The notes under the pieces were generated by a model. That model was given only the letters and a program-made list of their open reading frames with translations. It was not told where the DNA came from and did no database searches. 64,000 nucleotides of DNA. Source: Streptomyces sp. L2 (GTDB lineage Bacteria; Actinomycetota; Actinomycetes; Streptomycetales; Streptomycetaceae). A program made the position numbers and the translations under genes. The number at the start of each line of letters is the position of its first letter. Within the stretch, counting starts at the first letter, position 1. The DNA lies in NCBI RefSeq assembly GCF_004124325.1, contig NZ_QBDT01000001.1:806001-870000 (forward strand), given 5' to 3'. Below are positions 1 to 8,784 of this stretch, one piece after another.

Positions 1-1
1 C

Positions 2-775
2 CCCGCCGAGTCCCGGGTGCGGACGCTGGCCGGGCGGACACCGGCCTCCTTCGTCGCGTTCGACCTGCTGGCCCTCGCCGGCGAGTCACTGCTGGACGAA
101 GTGCTGACCGACCGCCGCGCCCTGCTGGAGCGGGCCCTGTCGAACGCCACTCCCCCGGTCCACCTGGCACCGGCGACCACCGACGCCGACGTGGCGCAGC
201 AGTGGTTCGAGCAGTACGAGGGTGCCGGTCTGGACGGGGTCGTCGCCAAGCCGCTCACCCTGCGCTACCGGCAGGACGAGCGGGCCATGTTCAAGATCAA
301 GCACGAGCGGACGGCGGACGTCGTGGTCGCCGGCTACCGCCTCCACAAGAGCGGCCCGGTGGTGGGCTCGCTGCTGCTGGGCCTGTACGACGACCGGGGC
401 GCGCTGCAGCACGTGGGCGTGTCGGCGGCGTTCACCATGAAGAGGCGGGCCGAGCTGGTGGACGAGCTGGAGCCGCTGCGCATGGACGACGTGGCCGGCC
501 ATCCTTGGGCCGCCTGGTCCGAGGAGACGGCCCACGAGACGGCCCGGCTGCCGGGTGCGCCGAGCCGCTGGTCGGGCAAGAAGGACCTGTCGTGGGTGCC
601 GCTGCGGCCGGAGCGCGTGGCCGAGGTGGCCTACGACCACATGGAGAACGGGGCCCGGTTCCGGCACACCGCCCGCTTCCGCCGCTGGCGGCCCGACCGG
701 ACCCCCGAGAGCTGCACGTACGCGCAACTGGAGGAGCCGGTGCGCTACGACCTCGCGGAGATCCTGGGCGGGTAG
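2..775 (+). CDS. ATP-dependent DNA ligase, C-terminal part (5' end outside window)
   Basis: The open frame runs in from the left edge, so the N-terminus with the catalytic lysine motif is missing. The visible part has ligase motif IV (DGVVAKP), motif V (FKIKH) and a C-terminal OB-fold ending in an RWRPDR / YAQLEEPVRYDL segment typical of actinobacterial LigB/LigC-type ligases. The family seals nicks with ATP through enzyme-AMP and DNA-AMP intermediates, usually in repair. Nothing in this part shows fusion to LigD polymerase or nuclease domains, but the truncated end could hide one. A non-coding gap of about 55 bp separates it from the convergent dehydrogenase gene. Confidence 0.9.
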   Translation, partial: PAESRVRTLAGRTPASFVAFDLLALAGESLLDEVLTDRRALLERALSNATPPVHLAPATTDADVAQQWFEQYEGAGLDGVVAKPLTLRYRQDERAMFKIKHERTADVVVAGYRLHKSGPVVGSLLLGLYDDRGALQHVGVSAAFTMKRRAELVDELEPLRMDDVAGHPWAAWSEETAHETARLPGAPSRWSGKKDLSWVPLRPERVAEVAYDHMENGARFRHTARFRRWRPDRTPESCTYAQLEEPVRYDLAEILGG

Positions 776-830
776 CGCGCGGGATCACCGACCGGGCCCG
801 GCCCCGGCGGCTCAGGCTGCATCAAGGTCT

Positions 831-2057
831 TCAGGGCTGCATCAAGACCTTCACCGCGCCGTCCTGCTTGCGCTGGAACATCTCGTAGGCGTGCGGCGCC
901 TCGGCGAGCGGGACCCGGTGGGTGGCGAAGTCGTCGACGCCAAGGGGGTCCCCCCGCGCGAGCGAAGCCGAGCGTGGGGGAGGGTCCTCGTCGGTGAGCA
1001 GCGGGATGATGTCGTCGGTCCAGCGGCGGACGTTGGCCTGCCCCATCCTCATCTGGATCTGCTTGTCGAACAGGGTGAGCATGGGCATCGGGTCGGCCAT
1101 GCCGCCGTAGACGCCGCTGAGGGAGATCGTGCCGCCGCGCCGGACGAGTTCGATGGCCAGGTACAGGGCGCCGAGCCGGTCGATGCTGAAGCGTTCCGCG
1201 AGGGGCGCGCTCAGTTTGCGCGGCATCGCCGCGGTGGCCTGCTGGGCCAGCCGGGCGGCGGCGCTGCCGTGGGCCTCGGTGCCGACCGCGTCGATCACGG
1301 CGTCCGGGCCCCGGCCGTCGGTCTGGTCCTGGATCGCGGCGATCAGTGCCTTCTCGTCGTCGAAGGCCCTCAGGTCGTAGGTCCGCACGCCGCGCCGGCT
1401 CGCCCGGGCCAGCCGTTCGGGCACCAGGTCGACGCCGAAGACGTGTTCGGCGCCGCGGGCCAGGGCGACCCGGCAGGCCATGTCGCCGATCGGTCCCAGG
1501 CCGAGCACGGCGAGGGAGCCGCCCGGCGGGACGGCGGCGTACTCGACGGCCTGCCAGGCGGTGGGCAGCACGTCGGAGAGGTAGACGAAGCGGTCGTCGG
1601 AGGGGCCCTCGGGCACCTTGATCGGCCCGAACTGGGCCTGCGGCACCCGCAGGTACTCGGCCTGCGCACCGGGCACGGCCCCGTACAGGCGGGTGTAGCC
1701 GAACAGGGCGGCGCCCATGTGCTCGCCGGTGACCTGGGTGGTCTCGCACTGGGTGGGCAGCCCGGCCGAGCACATGAAGCAGTGCCCGCAGGCGATCTGG
1801 AAGGGCACCACGACCCGGTCGCCGGGCTTGAGGCCGGTGACCTCCGGGCCGACCTCCTCGACGATGCCCATGGGTTCGTGGCCGAGGATGTCACCCGGGG
1901 TCATGAACGGGGTGAGCACCTCGTAGAGGTGCAGGTCGGAGCCGCACAGCCCGGTGGACGTGATGCGGATGACGGCGTCGGTGGGCTCTTCGATCCGCGG
2001 GTCGGGCACGTCGTCCACGCGCACGTCCCGCTTGCCCTGCCAGGTGACTGCCTTCAT
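831..2057 (-). CDS. zinc-dependent alcohol/formaldehyde dehydrogenase-like protein with a 12-residue insertion
   Basis: A medium-chain dehydrogenase of 408 aa. The catalytic zinc motif GLCGSD, the GHEPMG motif, the structural zinc cysteine cluster (CGHCFMC plus a later Cys) and the nucleotide-binding GLGPIG loop are all present. The best family match is the glutathione-independent formaldehyde dehydrogenase-like group, which is usually about 396 aa. The 12 extra residues near position 357-369 (PPPRSASLARGD-like) are encoded by a 36-bp palindromic element flanked by GGTCC, see the repeat entry. The ATG at 2057 has AAGGGAG upstream. The gene stands alone and converges on the ligase. The physiological substrate is not visible. 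Confidence 0.88.
   Translation of the reverse strand: MKAVTWQGKRDVRVDDVPDPRIEEPTDAVIRITSTGLCGSDLHLYEVLTPFMTPGDILGHEPMGIVEEVGPEVTGLKPGDRVVVPFQIACGHCFMCSAGLPTQCETTQVTGEHMGAALFGYTRLYGAVPGAQAEYLRVPQAQFGPIKVPEGPSDDRFVYLSDVLPTAWQAVEYAAVPPGGSLAVLGLGPIGDMACRVALARGAEHVFGVDLVPERLARASRRGVRTYDLRAFDDEKALIAAIQDQTDGRGPDAVIDAVGTEAHGSAAARLAQQATAAMPRKLSAPLAERFSIDRLGALYLAIELVRRGGTISLSGVYGGMADPMPMLTLFDKQIQMRMGQANVRRWTDDIIPLLTDEDPPPRSASLARGDPLGVDDFATHRVPLAEAPHAYEMFQRKQDGAVKVLMQP
947..987. repeat. REP/MITE-like palindrome inserted in a coding sequence
   Basis: A C-rich to G-rich imperfect inverted repeat (about 951-980, CCCCCGCGC ... GCGTGGGGG) lies between two copies of GGTCC (947-951 and 983-987), 36 bp apart. 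The host reading frame stays open because 36 bp is exactly 12 codons. The core resembles the GCTCGGCTTCGCTCG palindromes commonly seen between Streptomyces genes. The GGTCC pair could be a 5-bp target duplication. This is inference from one copy. Confidence 0.65.
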
Positions 2058-2270
2058 GGGGTCGCGCTCCCTTGGTCACGTGCGCGCCGGTTCGCCCTGG
2101 CGCGTCCGGTTTGCGGTGGCGGCCGGGTACCCGCACCGGCACCGCCGAACCGCCCGCCTCCGTCTTCTGGGTTCCGTCCCCCGGGCTCCACCCCCCGTGA
2201 CCGCTTCCGATCCGGAATGGCCACTCATGACCGGATGAGCGCACAATCGACAACACGAACGGGGGCAAGC

Positions 2271-3260
2271 GTGCACATACGACACCGGGCGCGCAGACGA
2301 CGCGCCACACGAGCGGCGGCGTTCCTGGCCGCCGCGCTGACGGCCTCCCTCCTGGCGGGCTGTACCGGGAACGGCCGCCCCCACGGCGGCCACACGCCCA
2401 CCGGCGCCCCGACACCGAGCCGCAGCGCCACGGCCGGCGCCACCGGCTCCGTACTGGCCGTGAAGATCGACAACGTGCCCGCGGCCCGCCCGCAGACGGG
2501 CCTCGACGCCGCGGACGTCGTCTACGCCGAGCAGGTGGAGGGCGGCCTCAGCCGGCTGATGGCCGTGTACGCCACCCGGATCCCCGAGGCCGTCGGACCG
2601 GTGCGCAGCGCCCGCGAGTCCGATCTGGAACTGCTGCGCCAGTTCCACCGCCCGATGCTCGCCTTCTCGGGCGCCCAGAGCAAGCTGCTGCCCCTTATCC
2701 ACCGGGCCCCGCTGCGCGCCGAGTCGCCCGACGAGGCCGCCGGCGCCTACTACCGGGGCACGGACAAGCCCGCGCCGCACAACCTCTACCTGCGCCCCGG
2801 CCGTCTGCTGCCCACCGCCCCGGGCCGGGCGGCGCTGACCACCGGGTTCCGCTACGGCCCCGCCCCGTCCACCGGGGGCACGCCCGAGACCTCGCTCACC
2901 GTGCGCTACCCCTCGGCGCGCTTCACGTTCACCTGGAGCACACGCGAGCACCGCTGGCTGGTCGCGATGGACGGCACCCCCACGGTGACGACCGCGGGCA
3001 CACCGGTGGCGCCCGCGACGGTGGTCGTGCAGTACGTCAAGATCCGCGCGTCGGCTTACCACGACTTCCTCGGCAACAACACGCCGTACACGCAGACCGT
3101 CGGCACGGGCACGGCGCGGGTGCTGCGGGACGGGCGGTCCTACGACGCCAGGTGGTCGCGGCCGGCCCCGGCGGACGGTACGACGTTCACGGCGGCGGAC
3201 GGCCGCCCGCTGGACTTCGCCGCCGGCCAGGTGTGGGTGGTGTTCGCGGCGGCACCCTGA
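2271..3260 (+). CDS. DUF3048 (YerB-like) lipoprotein
   Basis: A secreted lipoprotein of 329 aa. The arginine-rich n-region and hydrophobic stretch end in the lipobox LLAGC, with the lipidated cysteine at residue 31, so it is anchored on the outer face of the membrane. The body has the DUF3048 signature stretches (VKIDNVPAARPQTGLDAADVVYAE and a later VKIRASAYHD...N segment). The molecular function of the family is unknown. GTG 2271 is preferred because GGGGGC precedes it and it gives a normal lipoprotein signal; ATG 2235 in frame would add 12 residues without a clear ribosome site. It is divergent from the upstream dehydrogenase across about 210 bp. Confidence 0.85.
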   Translation: MHIRHRARRRRATRAAAFLAAALTASLLAGCTGNGRPHGGHTPTGAPTPSRSATAGATGSVLAVKIDNVPAARPQTGLDAADVVYAEQVEGGLSRLMAVYATRIPEAVGPVRSARESDLELLRQFHRPMLAFSGAQSKLLPLIHRAPLRAESPDEAAGAYYRGTDKPAPHNLYLRPGRLLPTAPGRAALTTGFRYGPAPSTGGTPETSLTVRYPSARFTFTWSTREHRWLVAMDGTPTVTTAGTPVAPATVVVQYVKIRASAYHDFLGNNTPYTQTVGTGTARVLRDGRSYDARWSRPAPADGTTFTAADGRPLDFAAGQVWVVFAAAP

Positions 3261-3344
3261 GGGCGCGACGGCGAGGGTGACCCTGGTGGTCGTAGTCTCA
3301 ACGGCACCTCGTACGGGCCGCCCCACCGTGCCTAGGGTGGGCGC

Positions 3345-4136
3345 ATGTCGACTGTTCTGATCACCGGTGCCACCTCCGGGCTCGGCCGCTACGTCGCCTT
3401 CGAACTGGTCCGCGGCGGCCATGTCGTCCTCGCCCACGGCCGCGACCGGGCCAGCACCGAGCAACTCGTCACGGAACTGAACGGCCAGGGGCGCGCGGAG
3501 GGGTTCGTGGCCGATCTGGCCCGGCTGGCCGAGGTGCGTGAACTGGGGGAGCGGGTCGCGAAGGCCCATCCCGAGCTGGACGTGCTCATCAACAACGCCG
3601 GTGTGGGCGCCGGCCCGCGCGGGTCCGGGCGCGAACTCAGCGCGGACGGACACGAGTTGCGGCTCGCGGTGAACTACCTGGCGCCCGTTGCGCTGACCCG
3701 GGCCCTGCTGCCGGTGCTGCGCGCCAATCCGCCGGCCAGGATCGTCAACGTGGGCTCGGTCGGGCAGGAGCCTCTGGACTTCGAGGATCCCGAATTCACG
3801 TGCGGCTACAGCGGGATGCCGGCCTACTGCCGCAGCAAGTTCGCGCTCGCGGCACACACGTTCACGCTGGCCGAGGAGTTGGCGGGCAGCGGGGTGGCGG
3901 TGAACGTCCTGCATCCCGCGACCTACATGGACACGGCCATGGTCCGCGAGAGCGGGATCGGCCCGTGGAACTCGGTCGCGGACGGCGCGCCCGGCGTGCT
4001 GGCGCTGGCGACCCGGGACCTCGGCTCGGGCGGCTACTTCGACGGCACGCGCTCGGCCCGGGCGCACGAGGGGACGTACGACGGGGAGGTGCGCAGGCGG
4101 CTGGAGGCGGTCACCGAACAACTGCTGACTGCATGA
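3345..4136 (+). CDS. SDR family NAD(P)-dependent oxidoreductase
   Basis: A classical short-chain dehydrogenase of 263 aa. The cofactor loop TGATSGLG (residues 7-14), the NNAG motif near 83, the catalytic Ser 138 and the Tyr161-x3-Lys165 pair (YCRSK) are all present, so it should be catalytically active. The substrate cannot be predicted. It is a single gene converging on the AAA-family gene, with palindromes in the gap. The ATG has a modest GGGTGGG upstream. Confidence 0.9.
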   Translation: MSTVLITGATSGLGRYVAFELVRGGHVVLAHGRDRASTEQLVTELNGQGRAEGFVADLARLAEVRELGERVAKAHPELDVLINNAGVGAGPRGSGRELSADGHELRLAVNYLAPVALTRALLPVLRANPPARIVNVGSVGQEPLDFEDPEFTCGYSGMPAYCRSKFALAAHTFTLAEELAGSGVAVNVLHPATYMDTAMVRESGIGPWNSVADGAPGVLALATRDLGSGGYFDGTRSARAHEGTYDGEVRRRLEAVTEQLLTA

Positions 4137-4142
4137 AGGCCG

Positions 4143-4200
4143 CTGTATGCGGTTCACCGCATACAGTTCGGGCGGACGGGTGACATGCAGTCGACTGCAT
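4143..4200. terminator. two palindromes between convergent genes
   Basis: A perfect 10-bp stem with a 4-nt loop (CTGTATGCGG ttca CCGCATACAG, 4143-4166) is followed by a 16-bp loopless palindrome (ATGCAGTCGACTGCAT, 4185-4200). The first can act as a bidirectional terminator between the convergent SDR and AAA genes. The second looks more like a protein-binding site or a decayed hairpin. There is no U-tract, as usual for Streptomyces. Confidence 0.55.
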
Positions 4201-4250
4201 ACAGCCGACTGCTCACCCCAGCCAGTTGCCCGACCGTCTCCCCCGCCCGC

Positions 4251-6941
4251 CTACCGCAGCCCCCGTCCCGCCTCCAGCGCCTCGCTCGCCTGAGTCACCA
4301 GTCCGTCCGCGCCGCACGCGCGTGCCAGGGCGAGGCCCCGGTCGAGTTCGGCGTCCGAGCGGGAGGCGATGCCGAACTCCACGCGGGCCGCCGCGTGTTC
4401 GTACTGGCAGGGCGAGGCCTCCAGGTAGGCGACGGCCTGCGCGGCGAGGCGCACCGCGCGCTGGCCGGTCTCCAGCGCTGCCGCGCAGCGCAGGGCCTCG
4501 CCTATGGCGGTGTCCGTGCCGAAGCGCTCCGCCTGCCGCCGGGCGTCGGCGGCGAGCCGGGCGGCACGGGCCGGGTCCTGGCCGGCGAGAGCCCGGGCGA
4601 GGCCGATGGACCAGGGTGAGAGGACCGGGTTGTGGCCGCCGCGGGAGGCGGCGGTCTTCTCGGCGGCCTCCAGTTCGCCGATGCCCTCCCGGGTCCGGCC
4701 CACGGCGAGCAGCAGCCGGCCGCGCACGGAGCGGATGTCGGGCAGCACGATCGTGGACGGGTAGGGCGGGGCGAAGCCGTACTGCTCGGCGACGGACCAG
4801 GCCTCGTCGACATGGCCGCGGGCCAGCAGCGTGTCGACGAGTCCGCAGGTCGCCGACCAGTACAGCGGCAGTCCGCGGCCGACGCGCTCGGCCAGCGTGA
4901 GCGCCTCGCGCAGCGCGGACTCGGCGTCCCGCAGCCGGCCCTGCCTGCGGTAGGCGAGGCCGAGGAAGGCGTTGGCCAGGGAGAGGTGCCCGCCGCGCCA
5001 GCCGGCGCTGGTGTAGGCGCGCAGGGCCTCGGCGAACAGGCTTTCGGCGCGGTCGAGCCGGTCGGCGTAGCTGTAGGCGCTGCCGAGCATCATCAGCAGT
5101 TCCACGCCCCACTCGGGGTCGGTCCAGCCGAGGCCGGGGGCGAGCCGGCCGTTGACGAGGGCCCGGTCGCACAGTTCGACGACCTCCTCGGCGCTCTCCC
5201 CGTGGGTCATCGCGTCGAAGCCGCGCAAGATCAGCATCGCCCGCTCGGAGTTGTCCCGGCCGGTGCAGGTGCCGGCCAGTTCGGCGAGGCGCCGGGAGCG
5301 CTGCTGGGAGACGGTCTCGCCGTGGATGCCCTCCCACATGAACTGCACGGCCTGCAGCCGCATCCGGACCGGCCCCGGAGGGTGGCGGGCGGCCTCGGTC
5401 TCGACCGTGCGGACGGCCTCCTCCAGTTCGTCGTTGTGGAGCAGGGCCTGGGAGAGGCGGACGAGGGCCTCGACGCGCCGGCCCTCGTCGAGGCCGGACG
5501 CGGCGAGGGCGCTGCGCAGGTGGTCGACGGTGACGGCGGGCGCGGTCAGCAGGGTGGCGCAGCCGAGTTCGTAGAGCACGTGCGCGTGGACCTCGGGCCG
5601 GGGCGGTTCGTCGAGGGCGCGTTCCAGGCAGCGGCGGGCCGCGTCGGGCGCGCCGACGGCCAGGTGTTCGGCGGCCGCCTCGCGCAGTTGCGCGACGAGT
5701 TCCTCGTCGTCGTCCGGGTGCACCTTCAGCAGGTGCTGGGCCGCCTCGGCGGCACCCCGCCCCTGGTCGATCAGGATCTGCGCGGCGACGCCGTGCATGG
5801 CGGTGCGGATCCCGGACGGGATGGAGTTGTAGACGGCGGAGGCGATCAGCGGGTGGACGAACTCCAGTGCCCCTTCCTCCGGTTCGGTGCCGCCGGTCTC
5901 GGGTTCGGTGAGGATGCGGGCGGCGCGCAGCAGTCCCGCGCAGCGCTCGGCGTCGTCGAGGCTCATGGTGGCGAGCTGGGCGACGAGGTCGACGGAGATG
6001 CCGGTGCCGAGGATGGCGGCCGCCCAGGCGAACTGGGTGGCGTCGATGCCGAGTTCCTTCAGGCGGGCGACGAGGCCGCCGCCGCGGGCGGAACGGTTCA
6101 GGGCGCGCAGTTCACCGGCCCGGGACTCGACGGGCTGCAGTTCGCCGTCCTGGACCTTGGCGAGGAGTTCGACGGCCTCGTAGGGGTTACCGCCGGTGAC
6201 GGCCCAGACCTCGCGGCAGAACGGGTCGTCGGCGTGCCGGCCGAGGGTGGCCCGGGTGAGTCCCTCGGTGGCGGCCGGGGTGAGGGCGCTGAGGCTGTGC
6301 GTGGGCCGGCCGGCCGCGGCGGCGACCGCGTCGAGGTGGCGGGCGCTGTCGCCGCTCGCCTCGCCGGGGCGGCGGGCGACCACGACGAGCACGGACAGGT
6401 CGTCCAGGCGTTCGGCGAACGCGGCGAGCCAGCGCAGGGTCTCCTGGTCGGCCCAGTGGGCGTCGTCGACGAGCAGGACCAGCGGCCACTCGCGGCGGGT
6501 GAGCCGGCGTACGGCGGCGACGAGTCCGTCGCAGACGTACTGCGGGTCGGGCGGGTCGGCGCTGCGGTCTCCGGGATCCACTATGCCGAGGGCGGGGCCG
6601 GCGATGTCGTACCAGTCGCCGAGGTACTCGCGAGCCTCCTCGGGGAGCAAGGAGATCAGCGCCGGCTGGAGCAGTTGCCGTACGACGTTGAACGGGACGG
6701 ACTTCAGGGTCTCGCCGCCGCGGGCGGTCCACACGGTGCAGCCGCGGCGCTCGGCGATGCGGCGGGTCTCGGCCAGCAGCGCGGTCTTGCCGATACCGGC
6801 CTCGCCGCGGAACACCAGCAGGCTGCCGGCGGACGACCGGTCGGTGCACAGCACGTCGAGCGCCTGTGTGACGGTGGTGAGCTCCGCGTCCCGCTCCCAC
6901 AGCGAAGCCGTGGCGGCCTCCGGGGGCCGTACCTCCGTCAT
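4251..6941 (-). CDS. AAA ATPase/TPR protein resembling LAL regulators but lacking the LuxR HTH
   Basis: A protein of 896 aa. The N-terminal AAA_16 domain has Walker A GEAGIGKT (46-53) and Walker B LVLLVDDAHWAD near 150. A long alpha-helical tetratricopeptide-like region fills the rest. This is the architecture of large ATP-binding LuxR (LAL) regulators, but the protein stops at EALEAGRGLR with no C-terminal LuxR helix-turn-helix, and only about 115 bp remain before the convergent gene, so an HTH has not simply been frameshifted out. It may be a signalling ATPase acting through a partner. The start at 6941 is supported by GGGGAGG. Confidence 0.8.
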   Translation of the reverse strand: MTEVRPPEAATASLWERDAELTTVTQALDVLCTDRSSAGSLLVFRGEAGIGKTALLAETRRIAERRGCTVWTARGGETLKSVPFNVVRQLLQPALISLLPEEAREYLGDWYDIAGPALGIVDPGDRSADPPDPQYVCDGLVAAVRRLTRREWPLVLLVDDAHWADQETLRWLAAFAERLDDLSVLVVVARRPGEASGDSARHLDAVAAAAGRPTHSLSALTPAATEGLTRATLGRHADDPFCREVWAVTGGNPYEAVELLAKVQDGELQPVESRAGELRALNRSARGGGLVARLKELGIDATQFAWAAAILGTGISVDLVAQLATMSLDDAERCAGLLRAARILTEPETGGTEPEEGALEFVHPLIASAVYNSIPSGIRTAMHGVAAQILIDQGRGAAEAAQHLLKVHPDDDEELVAQLREAAAEHLAVGAPDAARRCLERALDEPPRPEVHAHVLYELGCATLLTAPAVTVDHLRSALAASGLDEGRRVEALVRLSQALLHNDELEEAVRTVETEAARHPPGPVRMRLQAVQFMWEGIHGETVSQQRSRRLAELAGTCTGRDNSERAMLILRGFDAMTHGESAEEVVELCDRALVNGRLAPGLGWTDPEWGVELLMMLGSAYSYADRLDRAESLFAEALRAYTSAGWRGGHLSLANAFLGLAYRRQGRLRDAESALREALTLAERVGRGLPLYWSATCGLVDTLLARGHVDEAWSVAEQYGFAPPYPSTIVLPDIRSVRGRLLLAVGRTREGIGELEAAEKTAASRGGHNPVLSPWSIGLARALAGQDPARAARLAADARRQAERFGTDTAIGEALRCAAALETGQRAVRLAAQAVAYLEASPCQYEHAAARVEFGIASRSDAELDRGLALARACGADGLVTQASEALEAGRGLR

Positions 6942-7649
6942 CCCGATACCTCCCCGAGTCGCCCGAATGACGTACAGACCACGAGCGTAGCCGTCGGAGG
7001 TGACCCGTGGAGGCCGGTCCGGGCAGCTGTTGCCTCGACGGGTGAACGAGAGCACGGCGAGGCGACGCGCGCACCGCCCGACCTGCCGGTGTTCAGGTGA
7101 CCGTCCGTCAACATGGCTGGGTGCACGGCCCTTTGGAGCGGCGTCTGTGAAATGGGGGGAGGAGGGTGCGCGCGGGCGGCGGTGCGACGCGGTGAGACCG
7201 GGCGGTGGCGGTGGAGACGTGGGGGGCGGCGGTGGGACGGCCGGGAGGGCGGACGGCCCGTCCGGCGGGTGCCGGGGGGACGACGCCTCAGGCCTCGCGC
7301 CCCCAGTCGCGGCGCCGCCGCCGGGCCATGATCGGCCGCCGCCGGGACCACGGCGCGGCCGAGCGGGCGGAGCCATCGGCGCGGGCCCGCCGGCCCCGCG
7401 CCGGCGGTCCACGAGGTCGGCCGCGAGACCGCACGCGCGCCCGACCGTCCTCGCCGACCTGACCGGCTTCCCCCCACTGCCGGCACGGCAGGACCGGCAG
7501 GACCGGCGGACACGGCAGACCACCAGGCCCGGCAGGACTGGCAGACCCGGCGTGCGAGATCCCCGATTCGGGTGTGAAATGCCCTACTCCACGGCATTCG
7601 CTGCAGATCCTCTCATCCGACTTTCACCGATGCCTCATACGGTGGGGTC
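6942..7649. other. 708-bp gap upstream of two divergent genes, no gene supported
   Basis: It must hold the promoters of the AAA-family gene (leftward) and the DUF2510 gene (rightward). Long open frames cross it but have no family signature or convincing start. A short GGCAGGAC-type tandem repetition lies at about 7490-7545. A possible -10 (CATACGGT) sits about 15 bp before the ATG at 7650. No other structure was seen. Confidence 0.5.
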
Positions 7650-8642
7650 ATGACGCAGGTGACTCCTCCCGGGTGGTACGCCGACCCCGGGCAGACGAAT
7701 GACGGTCCGCCCACCGAGCGCTGGTGGGACGGCAAGGCCTGGACGGACCAGACGCGCCCCGCCGGGTCGGCCGCCGCCTGGGGTCCGCCGGGGCAGCCGC
7801 CGGCGTACGGCGCACCCGCGGCTCCGTCGGCCTACGGCGCGTACCCGGGGTACGGGTATCCCGCCCAGCCGCCCGCCGGGCCCCGGCGCGGCCTGCGGAT
7901 CGGCATCGCCGTGGCCGCGGCGGTCGCGGTGCTGGCGAGCATCGGCGTCGGCGCGTACGCGCTCACCCACGACGACGGCGGCAAGGACCGGGCGACCTCG
8001 CGGCAGCAGCGGCCGGACGGTCCCGGTGGCGACTCGGGTGGCTCCGGCGGGGACTCGGGCGGGCCGGGCGGGGACTCCCCGTCGCCGGCGCCGTCCGAGG
8101 CGCCGAAGGTCAAGGGCGGCGGCACGGTGCAGGACCCGTTCAACGGCATCAGCATGCCCGTGCCGGAGGGCTGGACCGGGCAGACGATCAGGGGCGGCGC
8201 GGCGATCACCTCCGACCACGCCTACAAGTGCCCCGGCGCCGCCTCCCAGCAGTGCACTCCGGGCGGCGCCTACTCGGCGCCCGCCCTGGTGCTGGGCACG
8301 AAGGGCGACACGGCCGAGCAGGTCGCCAAGGCGGACGTCGCGGCCAACGCCAAGCAGTCCTACGGCGGCTCCGCCTACGGCGGCATCACCTCGCACCAGG
8401 TGCTGGCCGCCAAGCCGGTGACGGTGGCCGGGCAGAAGGGGTACCTGGTCCGCTGGAAGGCGGTCACCAGCAAGGGCGCCGACGGCTACGTCGAGTCGCT
8501 CGCGTTCCCCTCCCCCAACGACGCCAAGCAGATCGTCGTCGTCCGGTTCGGCGTGGACGTCGGACAGCCGCTGTCCGTGATCGACGACGTCACCAAGGGC
8601 ATCAAGGTCTCGTCCGGCGGCGGGAACGGCCAGAGCGTCTGA
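7650..8642 (+). CDS. DUF2510 membrane protein with a Gly/Ser/Pro linker
   Basis: A protein of 330 aa. An N-terminal DUF2510 motif (GWYADPG...RWWDGKAWTD) is followed by a Pro/Gly/Tyr-rich segment, one transmembrane helix (about residues 88-108), a low-complexity Gly/Asp/Ser linker and an extracytoplasmic domain ending in a lysine-rich beta-like region with paired cysteines. This suggests a single-pass protein with a cytoplasmic DUF2510 domain. The function is unknown. GGTGGGG precedes the ATG and a strong hairpin follows the stop, so it is probably monocistronic. Confidence 0.82.
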   Translation: MTQVTPPGWYADPGQTNDGPPTERWWDGKAWTDQTRPAGSAAAWGPPGQPPAYGAPAAPSAYGAYPGYGYPAQPPAGPRRGLRIGIAVAAAVAVLASIGVGAYALTHDDGGKDRATSRQQRPDGPGGDSGGSGGDSGGPGGDSPSPAPSEAPKVKGGGTVQDPFNGISMPVPEGWTGQTIRGGAAITSDHAYKCPGAASQQCTPGGAYSAPALVLGTKGDTAEQVAKADVAANAKQSYGGSAYGGITSHQVLAAKPVTVAGQKGYLVRWKAVTSKGADGYVESLAFPSPNDAKQIVVVRFGVDVGQPLSVIDDVTKGIKVSSGGGNGQSV

Positions 8643-8657
8643 GACACCTGGACGATG

Positions 8658-8704
8658 CGGCCGGGTGGGGCGCGCCTCCGCTCAAGGGGCGCCCCACCCG
8701 GCCG
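8658..8704. terminator. rho-independent-like hairpin
   Basis: Perfect 16-bp arms (CGGCCGGGTGGGGCGC at 8658-8673 and its complement at 8689-8704) with a 15-nt loop lie 15 bp after the DUF2510 stop and before the convergent TetR gene. It probably terminates both. Confidence 0.8.
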
Positions 8705-8784
8705 GGGGTGCGCGCCGCCCCCGTCCCCACGGTGCGGCGCGAGCAGGTCGCCGTCCAGTCATCCCGTGGACGGCGGCCTGGGTC

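Noticed and set aside
7000..7653. Possible gene in the gap before the DUF2510 protein
   Set aside because: The frame is Arg/Pro/Gly-rich, lacks a ribosome site and runs past the start of the real gene out of frame.
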